From: JAGMES01 sp023128035
GTDB taxonomy: Bacteria; Bacillota; Halanaerobiia; DY22613
NCBI GenBank assembly: GCA_030627905.1
Contig: DAOVRZ010000007.1
Span: 1 to 64,000, forward strand
Direction of reading: 5' to 3'
Length of the DNA stretch: 64,000 nucleotides
Shown here: positions 26,810 to 36,151 of the stretch, piece by piece
How the letters are laid out: the number at the start of each line of letters is the position of its first letter
How positions within the stretch are numbered: position 1 is the first letter of the stretch
Notes under the pieces: generated by a model
The model's input: the letters and a program-made list of their open reading frames with translations, nothing else
What the model was told of the DNA's origin: nothing
The model's database searches: none
Position numbers and translations under genes: made by a program

Positions 26810-27809
26810 AAATATGATCTTTAAAAATCCTCTATTATTACTATTAATTCTCTTGATCCCTTTGATCTTTTGGCTCCGACACAGACGGAAGGTAGATGCT
26901 AGTATTGCCTTTCCATCGTTACATCATTTGAAAGAGATATCTGGCTCCTTGCGGGTAAAACTTCAATTTATACTTCCATTGCTTCGGGGATTGGTATTAG
27001 TTCTTCTAATTATTGCATTGGCTAGACCTCAATTGGGTATCCATAAAGAACGAATAACTGAAGAAGGCATTGATATCATGATGGCAGTGGATGTCTCTAC
27101 AAGTATGCTCGCTGAGGATTTTACTAATAACGGAAAGCGCTACAATAGGCTAGAAATGGTTAAGATGGTATTGGAGGATTTTGTTCCTAAACGGCTAAAT
27201 GATAGATTAGGGATGGTGGTTTTTGCAGGTTTACCTTATACTGTAGCGCCTTTAACTTGGGATCAATATTGGTTGACGCAACGTATAGATGATTTAGAGA
27301 TTGGAATGGTTGAAGACGGTACTGCAATCGGTTCAGCAATGATGACTTCGGTTAATCGTTTAAAGGAATCAGAAGCGAAAAGTAAAATTATTATTCTTCT
27401 CACAGATGGAATGAACAATCGAGGTGAGGTTCAACCTAAAGTCGCCGCTGAAGTAGCTAAAACATTAGGAATTAAAATATATACCATCGGAGTAGGAAGT
27501 CGAAAACCAGTACCATATCCCGTAACCGATCCATTTGGACGGACTTATTATCAAGAAGTTGTAATTAATATTGATGACGAGCTTTTGACTGAGGTTGCTG
27601 AAACAACTGGAGGACGATATTACCGTGCGACAGATACCAATGAATTATACCAGATCTATAAAGAGATTGACCAATTAGAAAAAACTGAGATTGAGATGCT
27701 AGAATTTTATCGTTATAAAGAACTTTACCCTGATTTTATCTTCTGGGCGTTATTATTCTTAAGTCTGGAGATTCTTTTACAACATACAGTGATGAGGCGA
27801 TTACCATGA
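26802..27809 (+). CDS. batA: BatA-like membrane-anchored vWA protein
   Basis: 335 aa. ATG 26802, with AGGAGG, overlaps the upstream gene. Two N-terminal helices (residues ~9-24 and ~58-76) flank a short DUF1550-like segment. The vWA domain begins IMMAVDVSTSMLAED, with the DxSxS metal site; T in VEDGTAIGSA and D in ILLTDGMNN complete the MIDAS. A final C-terminal helix (FIFWALLFLSLEILL) places the domain outside the cytoplasm. BatA and BatB pair in aerotolerance operons; the function is uncertain, perhaps envelope or metal homeostasis. It overlaps batB by 4 bp. Confidence 0.92.
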   Translation: MFKNMIFKNPLLLLLILLIPLIFWLRHRRKVDASIAFPSLHHLKEISGSLRVKLQFILPLLRGLVLVLLIIALARPQLGIHKERITEEGIDIMMAVDVSTSMLAEDFTNNGKRYNRLEMVKMVLEDFVPKRLNDRLGMVVFAGLPYTVAPLTWDQYWLTQRIDDLEIGMVEDGTAIGSAMMTSVNRLKESEAKSKIIILLTDGMNNRGEVQPKVAAEVAKTLGIKIYTIGVGSRKPVPYPVTDPFGRTYYQEVVINIDDELLTEVAETTGGRYYRATDTNELYQIYKEIDQLEKTEIEMLEFYRYKELYPDFIFWALLFLSLEILLQHTVMRRLP

Positions 27810-28807
27810 GATTTGAAAATTTACAATATCTATATTTGTTGTTTTTGATCCCATTAATGATAAGCTTTTTTATATGGAGTGGTCGAAAACGCCAGCGTGA
27901 TTTAAACCGCTTAGCAAACACTCCATTGTTAGAGAATTTATTGAGAAATTATCGTCAGTGGGAAGGAAAATTACGAGCAGGCTTCATTATTACTGGAGTA
28001 TTTTTTCTGTTGATTGCTCTTTTAGGACCTCAATGGGGTTTTCGGTGGGAAAAAGCAGCACACATAGGAGTCGATATAGTAATTGGTGTTGATATCTCTA
28101 AAAGTATGTTAGCAGAAGATGTCCGACCAAATCGATTAGAACGAGCTAAATTAGCTATTCAGGATTTGATAGGAGATTTGGAAGGAGATAGGGTTGGATT
28201 GGTTACTTTTGCAGGAACTAGTTTTTTACAGGTACCTTTAACTGTTGATTATAATGCTTTTATGCAGGGAGTCCAATCCCTTTCTCCAGATATGATTCCT
28301 CAAGGAGGAACAGCGATTGGTGAGGCGATGGAAAACGCTTTAAAAGCCTTTGATAATACCGGGGCTGAGAATCGACTCTTTATTTTAATCACCGATGGAG
28401 AAAATCACCAAGGAGATCCGATAAAATTGGCGCAGAAGTTTGAAGAAGAAGGAGTACAACTGATTGTAATTGGAATGGGAACTATAGAAGGAGAATTGAT
28501 TCCAGTAATGCAGGATAACTGCAGACAATTTTTAAAAGATAAAGAAGGAAATGTGGTTAAATCTAGATTGGATGAGGATTTATTAAAAAATCTAGCTCAA
28601 ACTGCTAGTGGTGTTTATCTTTCAGGTACTGATATTGCTAGATTAGATTCTCTATATGCTCAATTTATTGGTAATTTGAAAAAGAGCGAATTTAATACTG
28701 AGATGAAGAAAAATTTTTATCATAGATATCAGATATTTCTTCTAATCGGTATTATTCTCATCGGTTTGGAAATGTTAGTCGGAGTTAAAAGGGGGCGTAA
28801 GTCATGA
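27806..28807 (+). CDS. batB: BatB-like membrane-anchored vWA protein
   Basis: 333 aa, paralogue of the gene before it. Two N-terminal helices are followed by a vWA domain with IVIGVDISKSMLAEDV (DxSxS), PQGGTAIGEAM and ILITDGENHQGD. All MIDAS residues are present, so metal binding should be intact. A last helix ends the protein (FLLIGIILIGLEMLVG). Start and stop both overlap neighbours by 4 bp. It probably forms a heteromeric complex with BatA at the outer face of the membrane. Confidence 0.92.
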   Translation: MRFENLQYLYLLFLIPLMISFFIWSGRKRQRDLNRLANTPLLENLLRNYRQWEGKLRAGFIITGVFFLLIALLGPQWGFRWEKAAHIGVDIVIGVDISKSMLAEDVRPNRLERAKLAIQDLIGDLEGDRVGLVTFAGTSFLQVPLTVDYNAFMQGVQSLSPDMIPQGGTAIGEAMENALKAFDNTGAENRLFILITDGENHQGDPIKLAQKFEEEGVQLIVIGMGTIEGELIPVMQDNCRQFLKDKEGNVVKSRLDEDLLKNLAQTASGVYLSGTDIARLDSLYAQFIGNLKKSEFNTEMKKNFYHRYQIFLLIGIILIGLEMLVGVKRGRKS

Positions 28808-29598
28808 AAAAAAATTGGATTGGAGTTACTCTGACTCTCATATTGTTTGGTACTGGATTTTCTTTTAAACACTGGCAGAACGGATTATCTTTAGGAAATA
28901 AATTGTTGAACGAGGGCCAGATAGATCAAGCTCTTGATATTTATAATCAGGTTTTGATTGAAGCTCCTGATGAACCTTTGATTCATTATAATCAAGGTAA
29001 TGCCCTCTATCAAAAAGAAGATTTTATGAAAGCAAAAAAACATTTTTCGAAAACGCTTGAACTAGCCGAAGATAATGAACTTCGTGATCAAGCGGAATAT
29101 AATCTGGGAAATACGAACTATCGAGAAGGTGAAGCATTGTTGGAGAAAAATCCAACGGATGCTATGAATAAATTTGAGAAATCTTTGCAACATTATCAAA
29201 ATGTGATCAAAAAGAATACTGATGAGCTTGATGCAAAATATAATTATGAGTTTGTCAAAAAGAAACTTGATGAATTAAAAGAGCAGATGGAAAATCAGGA
29301 ACAAGAAAATTCAGAGCAAGACCAACAAGGTGATCAACAACAAAACCAGGATCAAGAATCTGAGGATCAAAAAGAACAAGATGGTCAGCAAAATGCTCAA
29401 AACCAAGAGGATAAAGAGGAAGAAGCACAGAATCAGCCTGAGCAACAGCAAGGAGAAACTGATCAGTCTGAACAAGTGCAGGGATTAACTGAAGAAGAAG
29501 CAATGCAGCTTTTAGAGCAGTTTGAAGATCAGGTTGGTGAATTTATTCCAATGCAGCAAGAAAATAATCACCGTCAAAATTCATATAAAGATTGGTAA
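28804..29598 (+). CDS. BatC-like TPR protein with Gln/Glu-rich tail
   Basis: 264 aa. A signal-anchor-like segment (residues ~6-20) is followed by three TPR units (~30-130: LNEGQIDQALDIYNQVL; PLIHYNQGNALYQKEDFMKA; QAEYNLGNTNYREG). Residues ~155-235 are very rich in Gln, Glu and Asp (NQEQENSEQDQQGDQQ-like), low complexity and probably disordered. BatC proteins of Bacteroides share this TPR-plus-acidic tail design. It likely scaffolds the vWA proteins. Starts inside the batB stop codon. Confidence 0.85.
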   Translation: MKKNWIGVTLTLILFGTGFSFKHWQNGLSLGNKLLNEGQIDQALDIYNQVLIEAPDEPLIHYNQGNALYQKEDFMKAKKHFSKTLELAEDNELRDQAEYNLGNTNYREGEALLEKNPTDAMNKFEKSLQHYQNVIKKNTDELDAKYNYEFVKKKLDELKEQMENQEQENSEQDQQGDQQQNQDQESEDQKEQDGQQNAQNQEDKEEEAQNQPEQQQGETDQSEQVQGLTEEEAMQLLEQFEDQVGEFIPMQQENNHRQNSYKDW

Positions 29599-29615
29599 TA
29601 AAGGAGTGATGGATT

Positions 29616-31391
29616 ATGTGGAGGAACTTCACCATACCTAAATTGTTTCTGATAGGTCTAGTAATGATTTTTTTAATAAGTCTGCCAGTTTGTGCGAAAG
29701 ATACTCAGGTTAATGCATTTGTAAATGAAAAAAGGATTGAGATAGGTCAGACATTGACTTTGACAGTAGAGATAAAGGAAAATACAAATGTTCCTGCGCC
29801 GGATATAGAGATTGAAGATTTCAAAGTCCAGTATCGTGGACCACGGACTCAGGTTTCGATAGTCAATGGGAGTCGTTCTTCATCAATTCAGCATATTTTT
29901 TCTGTGATTCCTCTTAAAACTGGTGATCTGATGATCCCACCAATAGAGATTAAGATTAATGGCCGTAAATATCAGACTCAATCAATTGATGTAACTGTAG
30001 TCGAAAGAGGCCAGAGTGGAAACCAGACTATAGATGATCAGTTAAGAGAGCTAACTTTTCTAGAAGTTGAACTTAAGAGAAATAAAATTTATCTTAATGA
30101 AGAGATTCCTATTATGATAAACTTCTATTATCATAAAGATTTAGAGTTGAGCAATATATACTATCCAGAATTGGAATCTAGTAATTTTCTTATACAACCA
30201 TTTTCTGAACCAGAAAAAAATATGACGCTTATAAATGGACAATATTTTAATTTTATTCCTTTTAAGACTACGATCAGGCCAATTTCGAGAGGGGATTATA
30301 AGATTGGCCCGGTGGTATTAAAAACCGAAGTTGCGATCCCGCGTAGGAATAACTATAATGGTTTTAATAGTTTTTTCGGAAATAACTACGATATTTATCC
30401 ATTTAATGTTTTATCAGATGAAATAAATATTCAGATAATGGATTATCCTAAAGAGGAGAAACCATTAGATTTTAATGGTGCTGTGGGACGTTTTAAGATG
30501 GATGTCACTGCAACTCCTGAAAAAGTAAAAGTCGGAGAACCAATCACGATTAAAATGAAAGTTACTGGTGAAGGAAGTTTGAACACAGTTTCGGCTCCTA
30601 TAATCGAAGAAAATTCTGATTTTAAATATTATAATCCTCAAGTATTGACAACTAAAGATGGAGATTCTTATCAGGCTGCAGTAAAGATCTTTGAACAAGT
30701 AATTATTCCAACTAATGCTGTAAATACGCTTCCTAAGATAAGTTTTAGTTATTTTGATCCTTTTGAGGAGAAATATCATACTCTTGAAGCTGGCCCATTA
30801 TCCATTAAGGTGATGGGAAGCGGCGAGAGTGTAGGACAGATTGCTGATTATCGAGATAATAAAACAGCTGCCAAAATTTTAGGCCAGGATATTGTATTCA
30901 TAAAGAGTGAACCTAAAACATTTAGTCAACATAATAAAACTCTTTTAACAACTTCAGGCTATCTTGGTTATAACTTAATAGTTCTTGGTTTATTACTAGG
31001 TGGAGTATTTTTAAAGTTGATGGTTAATAAAAAGCCAGAAACACGTAAAAGAAGAGAGATTATCGCAAAAACACTCCAACTTTTATGTGAAAGTGAAAGA
31101 CTTCTTAAGGAAGGGCATAATGATCAGTTTTACAATACTATCTATCAGGGAATACAGAACTGTTTAAAAGAATGTTTCCAGATTACCATAACTGGAATCT
31201 CTGACTACGAAGCTGAACATCTTAAAAAAGCCGGAATAAGTTTAGAGATGTTAGACCAGATAAAAGATTTTTATCATGAAATGGATTTAAAAAGATTTGC
31301 TGGTTCTTTCAGTGATGAGACTGAGATGAAAAAAATCCTGACTAAGGCTCGTGAAATTATTGCTACGATTGAGAAAGGAGAGGTAGCTTAA
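29616..31391 (+). CDS. batD: BatD-like oxygen-tolerance protein
   Basis: 591 aa. A signal peptide (residues ~8-27, ending VCAKD) precedes repeated beta-sandwich domains (VNAFVNEKRIEIGQTLTLTV; VELKRNKIYLNEEIPIMIN; DVTATPEKVKVGEPITIKM), which is the BatD arrangement of three to four Ig-like units. A transmembrane helix spans ~447-466, and a ~120-residue cytoplasmic helical domain ends the protein. ATG 29616 follows AAGGAG. The gene abuts the next one without a gap. In Leptospira and Bacteroides, Bat proteins affect oxidative-stress survival; here that role is inferred only. Confidence 0.9.
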   Translation: MWRNFTIPKLFLIGLVMIFLISLPVCAKDTQVNAFVNEKRIEIGQTLTLTVEIKENTNVPAPDIEIEDFKVQYRGPRTQVSIVNGSRSSSIQHIFSVIPLKTGDLMIPPIEIKINGRKYQTQSIDVTVVERGQSGNQTIDDQLRELTFLEVELKRNKIYLNEEIPIMINFYYHKDLELSNIYYPELESSNFLIQPFSEPEKNMTLINGQYFNFIPFKTTIRPISRGDYKIGPVVLKTEVAIPRRNNYNGFNSFFGNNYDIYPFNVLSDEINIQIMDYPKEEKPLDFNGAVGRFKMDVTATPEKVKVGEPITIKMKVTGEGSLNTVSAPIIEENSDFKYYNPQVLTTKDGDSYQAAVKIFEQVIIPTNAVNTLPKISFSYFDPFEEKYHTLEAGPLSIKVMGSGESVGQIADYRDNKTAAKILGQDIVFIKSEPKTFSQHNKTLLTTSGYLGYNLIVLGLLLGGVFLKLMVNKKPETRKRREIIAKTLQLLCESERLLKEGHNDQFYNTIYQGIQNCLKECFQITITGISDYEAEHLKKAGISLEMLDQIKDFYHEMDLKRFAGSFSDETEMKKILTKAREIIATIEKGEVA

Positions 31392-32207
31392 ATGTTTAAA
31401 CGAAATATCTTTTATATTATGATAAGCTGTTTACTTCTTACTCTATCTTTTGGTAGCAATACTGTTTTGGCTAAGGCCAGCACTTTTGAAGAAAATCAAG
31501 TTAGCAATAGTAGCCATAATGCCTTATTTTATCAGGCGAATAAATATTATCAAGATGCAGATTATGAGAAAGCAGTAGATAGCTATGAACAAATTCTTCA
31601 AGAGGGATATGCCAGTGGACATCTTTATTATAATCTTGGTAATACTTATTACAGATTGGATCAAAAGGGAAAAGCATTGCTTAACTATATGAGAGCTAAA
31701 AATCTTATTCCTCGCGATCCCGATTTATCTTCAAATCTGGAATATTTAGAGGAAGAGTTACAAATTGAGAGAGATGGAGGGGGATGGCTGTTTGGTCTAG
31801 CATCTTGGATCTCTGACTATATGACACTTAGAGAATTAGCCTTTTTGGTTTCTTTATTTTTAACTTTAGTGGTGATTTTAATTCTCTCAGCAGTATTCAT
31901 TACTAAATGGCGTCAATTTTTAAAGATTCCAATGGTTATAGTTATACTTTGTTTGATAATATTCTTGTTCGGAACAGTTCTAAGCGGATATCATTTTTAT
32001 GGTACAAATCCTGCTGTTGTTGTGGTCAATGAAGCTAAAGTTCGCTTTGAACCTTCTATGAGTGGTGAAATCTATTATTCTTTGACTGAAGGAACAACTA
32101 TAGGGATTGAAAATATTCGCGATGAGTGGAGTCAAATTCAACGAGAAGATGGTAAAAAAGGCTGGGTAAAATCTGAGGATATTGAAGTTATGAAGATAAA
32201 TAAGTAA
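31392..32207 (+). CDS. batE: BatE-like TPR plus SH3 membrane protein
   Basis: 271 aa; ATG follows the batD stop directly, site GGAGAGG. Signal-like helix at residues 8-27, two TPR units (ALFYQANKYYQDADYEKAVD; GHLYYNLGNTYYRLDQKGK), then two membrane helices (~147-170 and ~182-202). A C-terminal bacterial SH3 domain (~210-268: VVVVNEAKVRFEPSMSGEIYY ... WSQIQREDGKKGWV) follows. The SH3 part is likely outside, contacting cell wall or partner peptides. This closes the Bat operon; the next gene lies 60 bp on. Confidence 0.88.
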   Translation: MFKRNIFYIMISCLLLTLSFGSNTVLAKASTFEENQVSNSSHNALFYQANKYYQDADYEKAVDSYEQILQEGYASGHLYYNLGNTYYRLDQKGKALLNYMRAKNLIPRDPDLSSNLEYLEEELQIERDGGGWLFGLASWISDYMTLRELAFLVSLFLTLVVILILSAVFITKWRQFLKIPMVIVILCLIIFLFGTVLSGYHFYGTNPAVVVVNEAKVRFEPSMSGEIYYSLTEGTTIGIENIRDEWSQIQREDGKKGWVKSEDIEVMKINK

Positions 32208-32267
32208 ATCGACTTTAACAGTAAGTTTGTGGGATGAATACAGAGGTATTATTCTGGAGGCGATAGA

Positions 32268-32879
32268 ATGAGTTATTTTTTAAGACTTTTTTCAAAAGAC
32301 AATGAGGATATACCTATTTCTCAATTAAAGAAATCACTTGCATCAGCGAATATTCAAACAAAGATTCGGATTAAGGAAAGAACAAAAAATTTATGGAATC
32401 AAATTGAAGTAGCTCTTTTAGATGGCGATACTATATGTAGAATAGAGCGTTTAGCAGTTTTAGCTGATACTGCTGGTGAGGCTCAGATTTTTAATTTTCT
32501 GAATGAGATTGAAGATTCGAAGCCACAATCAGCAGTAAAATGGTTAAAGAAATACTTATCTGAGGTAAAAGTAATTTATACTTTCGAAGTCTTAGATAGT
32601 GCTGAGAAAAATAATGGATGGGATGCGATAGAAACAATTCAGGACAAAATATGGGAAACAATTGGTGGTATTCTTCAAGCTGACCATGAAGGGTTTACTA
32701 ATGATCAAGGATATCATATTTTGTGGCAGTTTGATGAAGATGCAGAAGGAAAGTGGATGATGGCAGTGTTGAATTTGTTTGGAAACTGGATATCTTTCGA
32801 AATGGACTTAGAAAATCAAAAACATCGTGAAGCTTTTTGGGCTGGAAAAGTTCCAAAAGGAGTGAGGAAGATTGAGTAA
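32268..32879 (+). CDS. Hypothetical protein
   Basis: 203 aa, ATG after CTGGAGG. No transmembrane segment. The N-terminal 100 residues are helical; the C-terminal part alternates short strands (YHILWQFDEDAEGKWMMAVL) with aromatic residues, compatible with a small globular alpha/beta protein. I do not recognise the family. It sits 60 bp after batE and 23 bp before larA, so it may be co-transcribed with either. Confidence 0.55.
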   Translation: MSYFLRLFSKDNEDIPISQLKKSLASANIQTKIRIKERTKNLWNQIEVALLDGDTICRIERLAVLADTAGEAQIFNFLNEIEDSKPQSAVKWLKKYLSEVKVIYTFEVLDSAEKNNGWDAIETIQDKIWETIGGILQADHEGFTNDQGYHILWQFDEDAEGKWMMAVLNLFGNWISFEMDLENQKHREAFWAGKVPKGVRKIE

Positions 32880-32902
32880 AAAGAAGAGAGAGGAGGACAA
32901 AC

Positions 32903-34177
32903 ATGACCACTATTAAAATTCCGTATGCAAGAAAATTTGTAGATGTGAAGATTCCTGATGCAAATCTTCAAAAGATTTTAGAGTTTAACGCACACCATTA
33001 TAAGACTGAAATTCCTGAAAGTGAACTAGTTGAGCGAGCTTTAGATAATCCGATTGAGAGTGCATCACTAATAGAATTGGCTAAAGGTAAGAAAAATATC
33101 GTAATTATTACAAGTGACCACACACGGCCAGTCCCTAGTAAAATTACTTTACCTATTGTGCTTAGAAAGATCAGAGAAGTAAATCCAGATGCAGAGATTA
33201 CAATCTTGATTGCGACAGGTTTTCATCGCCCTACTTCCGAAGAAGAGATGAACGATAAGTTTGGCGAAGAGATTGTAAAAAATGAGCGTTTAGTTAATCA
33301 TTTTAGTCGTGATAAGGAAGACATGGTCTACATAGGAAAACTGCCTTCTGGTGGTGACATATTGTTGAATAAGTTAGCTGTAGAGGCTGATTTATTAATT
33401 GCTGAAGGATTTATTGAACCTCATTTCTTCGCTGGGTTTTCTGGTGGTCGGAAAAGTGTTTTGCCAGGAATTGCGGCAAAAGAAACAGTTTTAGCAAACC
33501 ATTGCTCAGAATTTATTGCAAATCAATTTGCTAGAACGGGAAACTTAGAAAATAATCCAATTCATGAAGATATGATTTATGCAGCTAAAAAAGCAAAGCT
33601 TGCTTTTATTCTCAATGTAGTGATCAATGCTGAAAAACAGGTTATTAACGCTTTTGCTGGTCATTTCGAGAAGGCACATCTTAAAGGAACAGAATTTGTT
33701 AGCAAGTTAGCGCAAGTTTCTCCCTGTCCTGCTGATATTGTAGTAACTTCTAATGGTGGATATCCTTTAGATCAAAATATTTATCAATCCGTCAAGGGGA
33801 TGACTGCTGCAGAAGCTACAGCGGCTGAGGGTGGTGTAATTATTATTATATCTGCGTGTAATGATGGGCATGGAGGTCAGAGTTTTTATGAAGCTTTGGC
33901 TAATGTTAATCATCCACGGGAGTGGACTGATAAAGTCTTACAGATTCCGAGAGATAAAACATTACCAGATCAGTGGGAGTCTCAAATATTGGCTCGAATT
34001 TTAGAAAAGCATGAAGTGATTCTTGTGACTGATCAATGTGATAAAAAGATGATAGAAGATATGCACATGAAATATGCGATATCTGCAGAAGAAGCATTAA
34101 AGATGGCTTTTGAGATGAAAGGAAAGGATGCAACAATTACAGTGGTTCCTGATGGAGTTTCGGTAATTGTGAAGTAA
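32903..34177 (+). CDS. larA: LarA-type nickel-pincer racemase/epimerase (DUF2088)
   Basis: 424 aa, ATG behind GAGGAGG; typical LarA length (~425). LarA converts D- and L-lactate using a nickel-pincer nucleotide; relatives act on other 2-hydroxy acids. Family blocks are seen: TSDHTRPVPS near residue 73, ATGFHRPT near 107 (catalytic His), EPHFFAGFSGGRKSVLPG near 173-190 (second His and the Lys that binds the cofactor) and ANHCSEF. larB, larC and larE needed for the cofactor are not in this window. Alternatives such as malate or phenyllactate racemase cannot be ruled out. Confidence 0.88.
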   Translation: MTTIKIPYARKFVDVKIPDANLQKILEFNAHHYKTEIPESELVERALDNPIESASLIELAKGKKNIVIITSDHTRPVPSKITLPIVLRKIREVNPDAEITILIATGFHRPTSEEEMNDKFGEEIVKNERLVNHFSRDKEDMVYIGKLPSGGDILLNKLAVEADLLIAEGFIEPHFFAGFSGGRKSVLPGIAAKETVLANHCSEFIANQFARTGNLENNPIHEDMIYAAKKAKLAFILNVVINAEKQVINAFAGHFEKAHLKGTEFVSKLAQVSPCPADIVVTSNGGYPLDQNIYQSVKGMTAAEATAAEGGVIIIISACNDGHGGQSFYEALANVNHPREWTDKVLQIPRDKTLPDQWESQILARILEKHEVILVTDQCDKKMIEDMHMKYAISAEEALKMAFEMKGKDATITVVPDGVSVIVK

Positions 34178-34201
34178 ACTTTAATATTAGTCAAGGAATA
34201 A

Positions 34202-34240
34202 AAAGAACCCTATTTCTCAACGTGAGAAATAGGGTTCTTT
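34202..34240 (+). terminator. Terminator of larA
   Basis: 18-bp perfect stem AAAGAACCCTATTTCTCA (34202-34219), loop ACG, complement at 34223-34240, T run. Confidence 0.93.
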
Positions 34241-34399
34241 TTATTCTTATAACATGAGATTTAGATTTTTGAAATAGACTTTTTTAGAGAAAGAGCAAAA
34301 AACTTTATAGCAAACTTCAGGATGAAGTTTTTAAACTCTCCTTTGTGTGGTATAATGAGAGGGTCAATATTTTACCAATAATTAAAAGGAGGGATCGTG

Positions 34400-36118
34400 A
34401 TGAAAAGCGGAAAGAAAATCCCTTATGGTATCAGTGATTTCAAAGATCTAATATTGCAAGACTACATATATGTAGACAAAACTAAATATATTGAGCTTTT
34501 GGAAAGTTATGGTGAGAAATATATCTTCTTTTTAAGACCTAGAAGGTTTGGAAAGAGTCTATTTTTATCAATGTTAGCTAGGTACTATGACATAAACACC
34601 AGGGATGATTTTAATAAATTGTTTGCTGGATTATATATTGGGCAACATTCGACCCCACTAGCTAATAGTTTTTATATTTTGAATTTTAACTTTTCAGGAA
34701 TCAACACTTCCAGCCAGGAGAGATTACTAAATGATTATAGTTTAGTTGTTCAGGAAGAATTGAATAATTTCCTTAAAAGATATGATCTAGATTTTAAATA
34801 TGAAACTACAGGACTACCATCATCAGTAATGAGATCATTTTTGAGTCGAGTGCAATTCGAAATTAATGGAAAAATCTATGTATTTATTGATGAATATGAT
34901 CACTTTGCCAATGAGTTATTAAGTTTTCAAACAGAGGTTTTTGAAGAGACTATTAGCAAAACAGGATTTGTCCGTAAGTGGTATGAGGTTTTAAAGATAG
35001 GAACACAGAATGGACTTATTGATAGAATGTTTGTCACAGGAGTAAGCCCGATAACATTAGATAGCCTAACCAGTGGTTTTAATATAGCCTCAAATTTAAC
35101 CAGAGATAAAAATCTAAATGAGATGATGGGATTTACTGAAGAAGAAGTGGTTGATCTTTTGAAAATAATTCTTAAAGAAACAGATAGTATTGAAATGTTG
35201 TTGCCAACTTTACGAAAGTATTATAATGGTTATCTATTTAGTCAAAATGCAATCAAGAGAGTTTATAATAGTGATATGGTTCTATATTACCTAAATAGCT
35301 TTAAGAAATCTAATACTCCTCCTGAAGACTTAATAGATACTAACATAGCCAGTGATTATGCGAAGTTACAAAAATTATTTACTTTAAAGAATCGTGAAAG
35401 GAATTATCAGATTTTAGAGAAGATTTTAATGGGCCAATCCCAAACAACTACCATCACCAGAGAATACAGTCTGGCGAAAGACTTTACAGAGGCAGATTTC
35501 CTTTCTTTACTATTTTATTTAGGTTTTTTAACCATTGAAGAGAAGGTGTTGAAAAGGGTTAGATTGAAAGTCCCCAATTATGCGATTAAAGAGCTATATT
35601 TTGATTTCTTTTTTAAGATACTTCAGGAGAGATTTGAGCTAAATCTTGATATATCAGAGATCCAGGATAGTATCGAAACACTTGCTTTGACTGGTGATAT
35701 CGATAAATTTCTCAAAGTAGTTGAAAAGACCTTAAAACAATTATCCTTTAGGGATTTTATCGAATTTGATGAAAAGTATATTAAAATAATCATGTATACT
35801 TATCTAGTTATGAGTAAGGCTTATTATATTAAGAGTGAGTATGAGACGAAAGAAGGATATGTAGATATAGGCTTTTTCCAACATCCTGACTCAGAAGAGA
35901 GTTTATATGAAGGTCTAATCGAGCTTAAGTATATCAAAAAGAGTGCATATAAAAAGGAAGGTTGGGCGATTATTGATAAAAAATTAGCAGAAGGACGTGA
36001 ACAACTTCTGTCCTATCAGGATGATGATGAGTTAAAGCATCGCCACAAACTTCTGAAATGGGTGTTAGTCTTTGTGGGAGATGAATGTTTAGAAAAATTG
36101 AAGATTGATCAAGGGTAA
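34400..36118 (+). CDS. AAA-ATPase-like / PD-(D/E)XK nuclease-fold protein (first of pair)
   Basis: 572 aa; ATG 34400 is six bases after AAGGAGGG. The N-terminal AAA-ATPase-like domain (PF09820 type) begins IPYGISDFKDLILQDYIYVD and has a Walker A variant RPRRFGKSLFLSML near residue 51, with FIDEYDHFANE (Walker B) near 160. The C-terminal third is a PD-(D/E)XK-like domain (PF08011): EGYVDIGFF ... GLIELKYIK near 495-520 provides Asp and Glu-x-Lys. Function of this widespread family is unknown; mobile or conflict roles have been proposed. A second member follows 33 bp later. Confidence 0.88.
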   Translation: MKSGKKIPYGISDFKDLILQDYIYVDKTKYIELLESYGEKYIFFLRPRRFGKSLFLSMLARYYDINTRDDFNKLFAGLYIGQHSTPLANSFYILNFNFSGINTSSQERLLNDYSLVVQEELNNFLKRYDLDFKYETTGLPSSVMRSFLSRVQFEINGKIYVFIDEYDHFANELLSFQTEVFEETISKTGFVRKWYEVLKIGTQNGLIDRMFVTGVSPITLDSLTSGFNIASNLTRDKNLNEMMGFTEEEVVDLLKIILKETDSIEMLLPTLRKYYNGYLFSQNAIKRVYNSDMVLYYLNSFKKSNTPPEDLIDTNIASDYAKLQKLFTLKNRERNYQILEKILMGQSQTTTITREYSLAKDFTEADFLSLLFYLGFLTIEEKVLKRVRLKVPNYAIKELYFDFFFKILQERFELNLDISEIQDSIETLALTGDIDKFLKVVEKTLKQLSFRDFIEFDEKYIKIIMYTYLVMSKAYYIKSEYETKEGYVDIGFFQHPDSEESLYEGLIELKYIKKSAYKKEGWAIIDKKLAEGREQLLSYQDDDELKHRHKLLKWVLVFVGDECLEKLKIDQG

Positions 36119-36151
36119 ATCAGGCGCAGTGTAAAACAGGAGGTTAGAAGC